Below, piece after piece: positions 6,423-7,280 of a stretch of 7,280 nucleotides of DNA (within the stretch, counting starts at the first letter, position 1; each line of letters starts with the position of its first letter). Position numbers and translations under genes: made by a program. Where the stretch lies: contig JAEUIB010000783.1 of assembly GCA_016795255.1 (NCBI GenBank), forward strand, positions 1 through 7,280. The letters are read 5' to 3'. The notes under the pieces were generated by a model that was not told the DNA's origin, made no database searches, and saw nothing but the letters and a program-made list of their open reading frames with translations. The stretch is from Planctomycetota bacterium. GTDB lineage: Bacteria; Planctomycetota; B15-G4; JADJEK01.

Positions 6423-6944
6423 ATGCTGATCGCGCAACATCTCCGGCACGATCGCATCCGGCTCGAGATGGAGACGCAGCCGTTCTCCGCCGAAGAGCTC
6501 GAGACGCTCGGCCCGCGCGCGACGCGCGTGCAGAAGCACGCGGTGCTCGAGGAGATCGCGCACTTCCTCGAAACGCACGCGCGCGTCGGCAACGCGAAGC
6601 GCTTGTTCACCGATCTCGATCACCGCGAGCGCAAGGCGTCGACGGCCGTCGGCTCGGGGCTCGCGCTGCCGCACGTGCGGACGATGAACGTCAAGGAGCC
6701 GATCGTCGCGTTCCTGCGCTCGACGCCAGGACTGTTGTTCGACGCTCCGGACGGGTCGCTGTCGCACGCATTCCTCGTGCTCGTCGCGCCGCCGTGGGAC
6801 GACCGGCTGTACCTGAAGCTCTACAAGGAAGCGGCCGAGATCTTCCTGCGCGAAGAGGCCTTGCCGTATCTGCTGCGTGCGCAGTCGGAGACCGAGATCC
6901 TGCACTTCTTCCGCGACCCGACCGTGGCCACCGAGGAGTGGTGA
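6423..6944 (+). CDS. PTS EIIA type-2 domain protein (PtsN/EIIA-Ntr-like)
   Basis: A 173-residue single-domain cytoplasmic protein with the PTS EIIA type-2 signature. ERKASTAVGSGLALPHVRT (69-87) contains the phospho-acceptor H84. LLFDAPDG (104-111), AFLVLVAPPWDD (116-127) and the C-terminal helix LRAQSETEILHFF (151-163) follow in family order. Length is near that of EIIA-Ntr (about 150-165). No EIIB, EIIC, HPr or EI gene is in the window, so a regulatory phosphate-relay role like PtsN is more likely than sugar transport; in proteobacteria PtsN affects potassium and nitrogen/carbon balance. The start has GGAAG (6412-6416) six bases upstream and lies 12 nt after the lipoprotein stop, which indicates cotranscription. 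Its stop codon falls inside a 12-bp tandem repeat. Family assignment is good; the pathway is unknown. Confidence 0.85.
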   Translation: MLIAQHLRHDRIRLEMETQPFSAEELETLGPRATRVQKHAVLEEIAHFLETHARVGNAKRLFTDLDHRERKASTAVGSGLALPHVRTMNVKEPIVAFLRSTPGLLFDAPDGSLSHAFLVLVAPPWDDRLYLKLYKEAAEIFLREEALPYLLRAQSETEILHFFRDPTVATEEW

Positions 6945-6974
6945 TCGGTCTGGTGATCGAATTGGTGATCGGTC
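6939..6974. repeat. Three 12-bp tandem repeats spanning both stop codons of a convergent gene pair
   Basis: The units TGGTGATCGGTC (6939-6950), TGGTGATCGAAT (6951-6962) and TGGTGATCGGTC (6963-6974) run head to tail. The first contains the last codon and TGA stop of the EIIA gene (6942-6944). The end of the third supplies two bases of the stop of the minus-strand gene (6973-6975). Because the unit is 12 nt, TGA recurs in frame in each copy, giving three consecutive in-frame stops. No strong terminator hairpin is present in this 28-nt gap. Confidence 0.8.
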
Positions 6975-7280
6975 AGTCGCGCCGCAGGGGTTCGACGACG
7001 TCCATCAAGCGCTTGCGATCCGACGCGCCCTGAGCATCGCCTTCGGCCGCGGGCGGGATCGCCACCAACGATCCGTGCTGTGCGGCGATCGCGAGAAGCG
7101 CGCCGAGGCGCGCGCGATCGTCGGCGCTGACGCCTTCGAGCACGCGGATCAGCGCGACCGCGTCGCGACGATCGACATCCGACCGCAGTTCGCGGATCTT
7201 GCCGAGGTACCGGTCGTCGGGCGTGAACGACTCGGCCTCGAGCCATTGGCCTTGCGGGAACAGGTCTTCGCCCTCGAACA
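6973..7280 (-). CDS. Hypothetical protein, C-terminal 101 residues (5' end outside window)
   Basis: The minus strand is open from the window edge to a TGA at 6973-6975. The codons show the same strong G/C third-position preference as the other genes and balanced amino-acid use, unlike the arginine-rich alternative frame that overlaps it. The visible part starts FEGEDLFPQGQWLEAESF. It continues with DDRYLGKIRELRSD and two likely amphipathic helices (DAVALIRVLEGVSADDRARLGALLAIAAQHGS), and ends in a charged tail, RKRLMDVVEPLRRD. I do not recognise the family. The absence of a start codon within the window is why it is easy to miss. It converges on the EIIA gene with 28 nt between the stop codons. 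Confidence 0.7.
   Translation of the reverse strand, partial: FEGEDLFPQGQWLEAESFTPDDRYLGKIRELRSDVDRRDAVALIRVLEGVSADDRARLGALLAIAAQHGSLVAIPPAAEGDAQGASDRKRLMDVVEPLRRD

Noticed and set aside
5529..6905. Minus-strand open frame of 458 codons opposite the lipoprotein and EIIA genes
   Set aside because: It crosses two well-supported genes and a good Shine-Dalgarno, is rich in Arg/Val/Leu/His and has no recognisable motif.
6821..7246. Minus-strand open frame of 141 codons at the right end
   Set aside because: It is arginine-rich, overlaps the EIIA gene and is out of frame with the partial minus-strand gene at 6973-7280, which has better codon use.

Overview
The window is uniformly GC-rich (about two thirds G+C by eye) with strong G/C bias at third codon positions. 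It starts in the C-terminal part of a DUF1592/DUF1588/DUF1585 protein that overlaps a Tat-exported DUF1552 protein. That pair is a hallmark of Planctomycetota and also occurs in some Myxococcota and other high-GC environmental lineages. Several exported proteins and a planctomycete-style redoxin fit the same picture. A high-GC planctomycete-like bacterium is my inference; there is no rRNA or other phylogenetic marker here.

Layout: (1) 1-2521, plus strand: partial DUF1592/1588/1585 protein with a CxxCH motif, DUF1552 protein (ATGA overlap), and a four-helix DUF423 membrane protein 4 nt later, probably one operon. (2) 2522-2641: convergent spacer with a perfect 20-bp stem-loop and two smaller hairpins. 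(3) 2642-5424, minus strand: a 660-residue exported fusion of a CBM9/DOMON-like beta domain, an endonuclease/exonuclease/phosphatase (EEP) domain and a TlpA-type thioredoxin, followed by a second exported thioredoxin-like protein. (4) 5425-5591: divergent promoter region holding four direct repeats at an exact 11-bp period that resemble a Pho box. (5) 5592-6944, plus strand: a LolA-like putative lipoprotein and a PTS EIIA (PtsN-type) protein. (6) 6945-7280: a 12-bp tandem repeat covering both stop codons of a convergent gene pair, then the C-terminal 101 residues of an unrecognised minus-strand gene.

The most interesting part is the block from 2642 to about 5513. A phased repeat array of the kind bound by PhoB/PhoP (OmpR-family) regulators lies 50 nt upstream of an exported phosphoesterase-fold enzyme fused to a thioredoxin. 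A testable reading is a phosphate-starvation-controlled, redox-linked extracytoplasmic nuclease or phosphoesterase. The motifs are visible in the sequence; the regulatory and redox links are inference. The rest of the window is fairly ordinary for this kind of genome. Every stretch above about 170 nt is covered by a gene.
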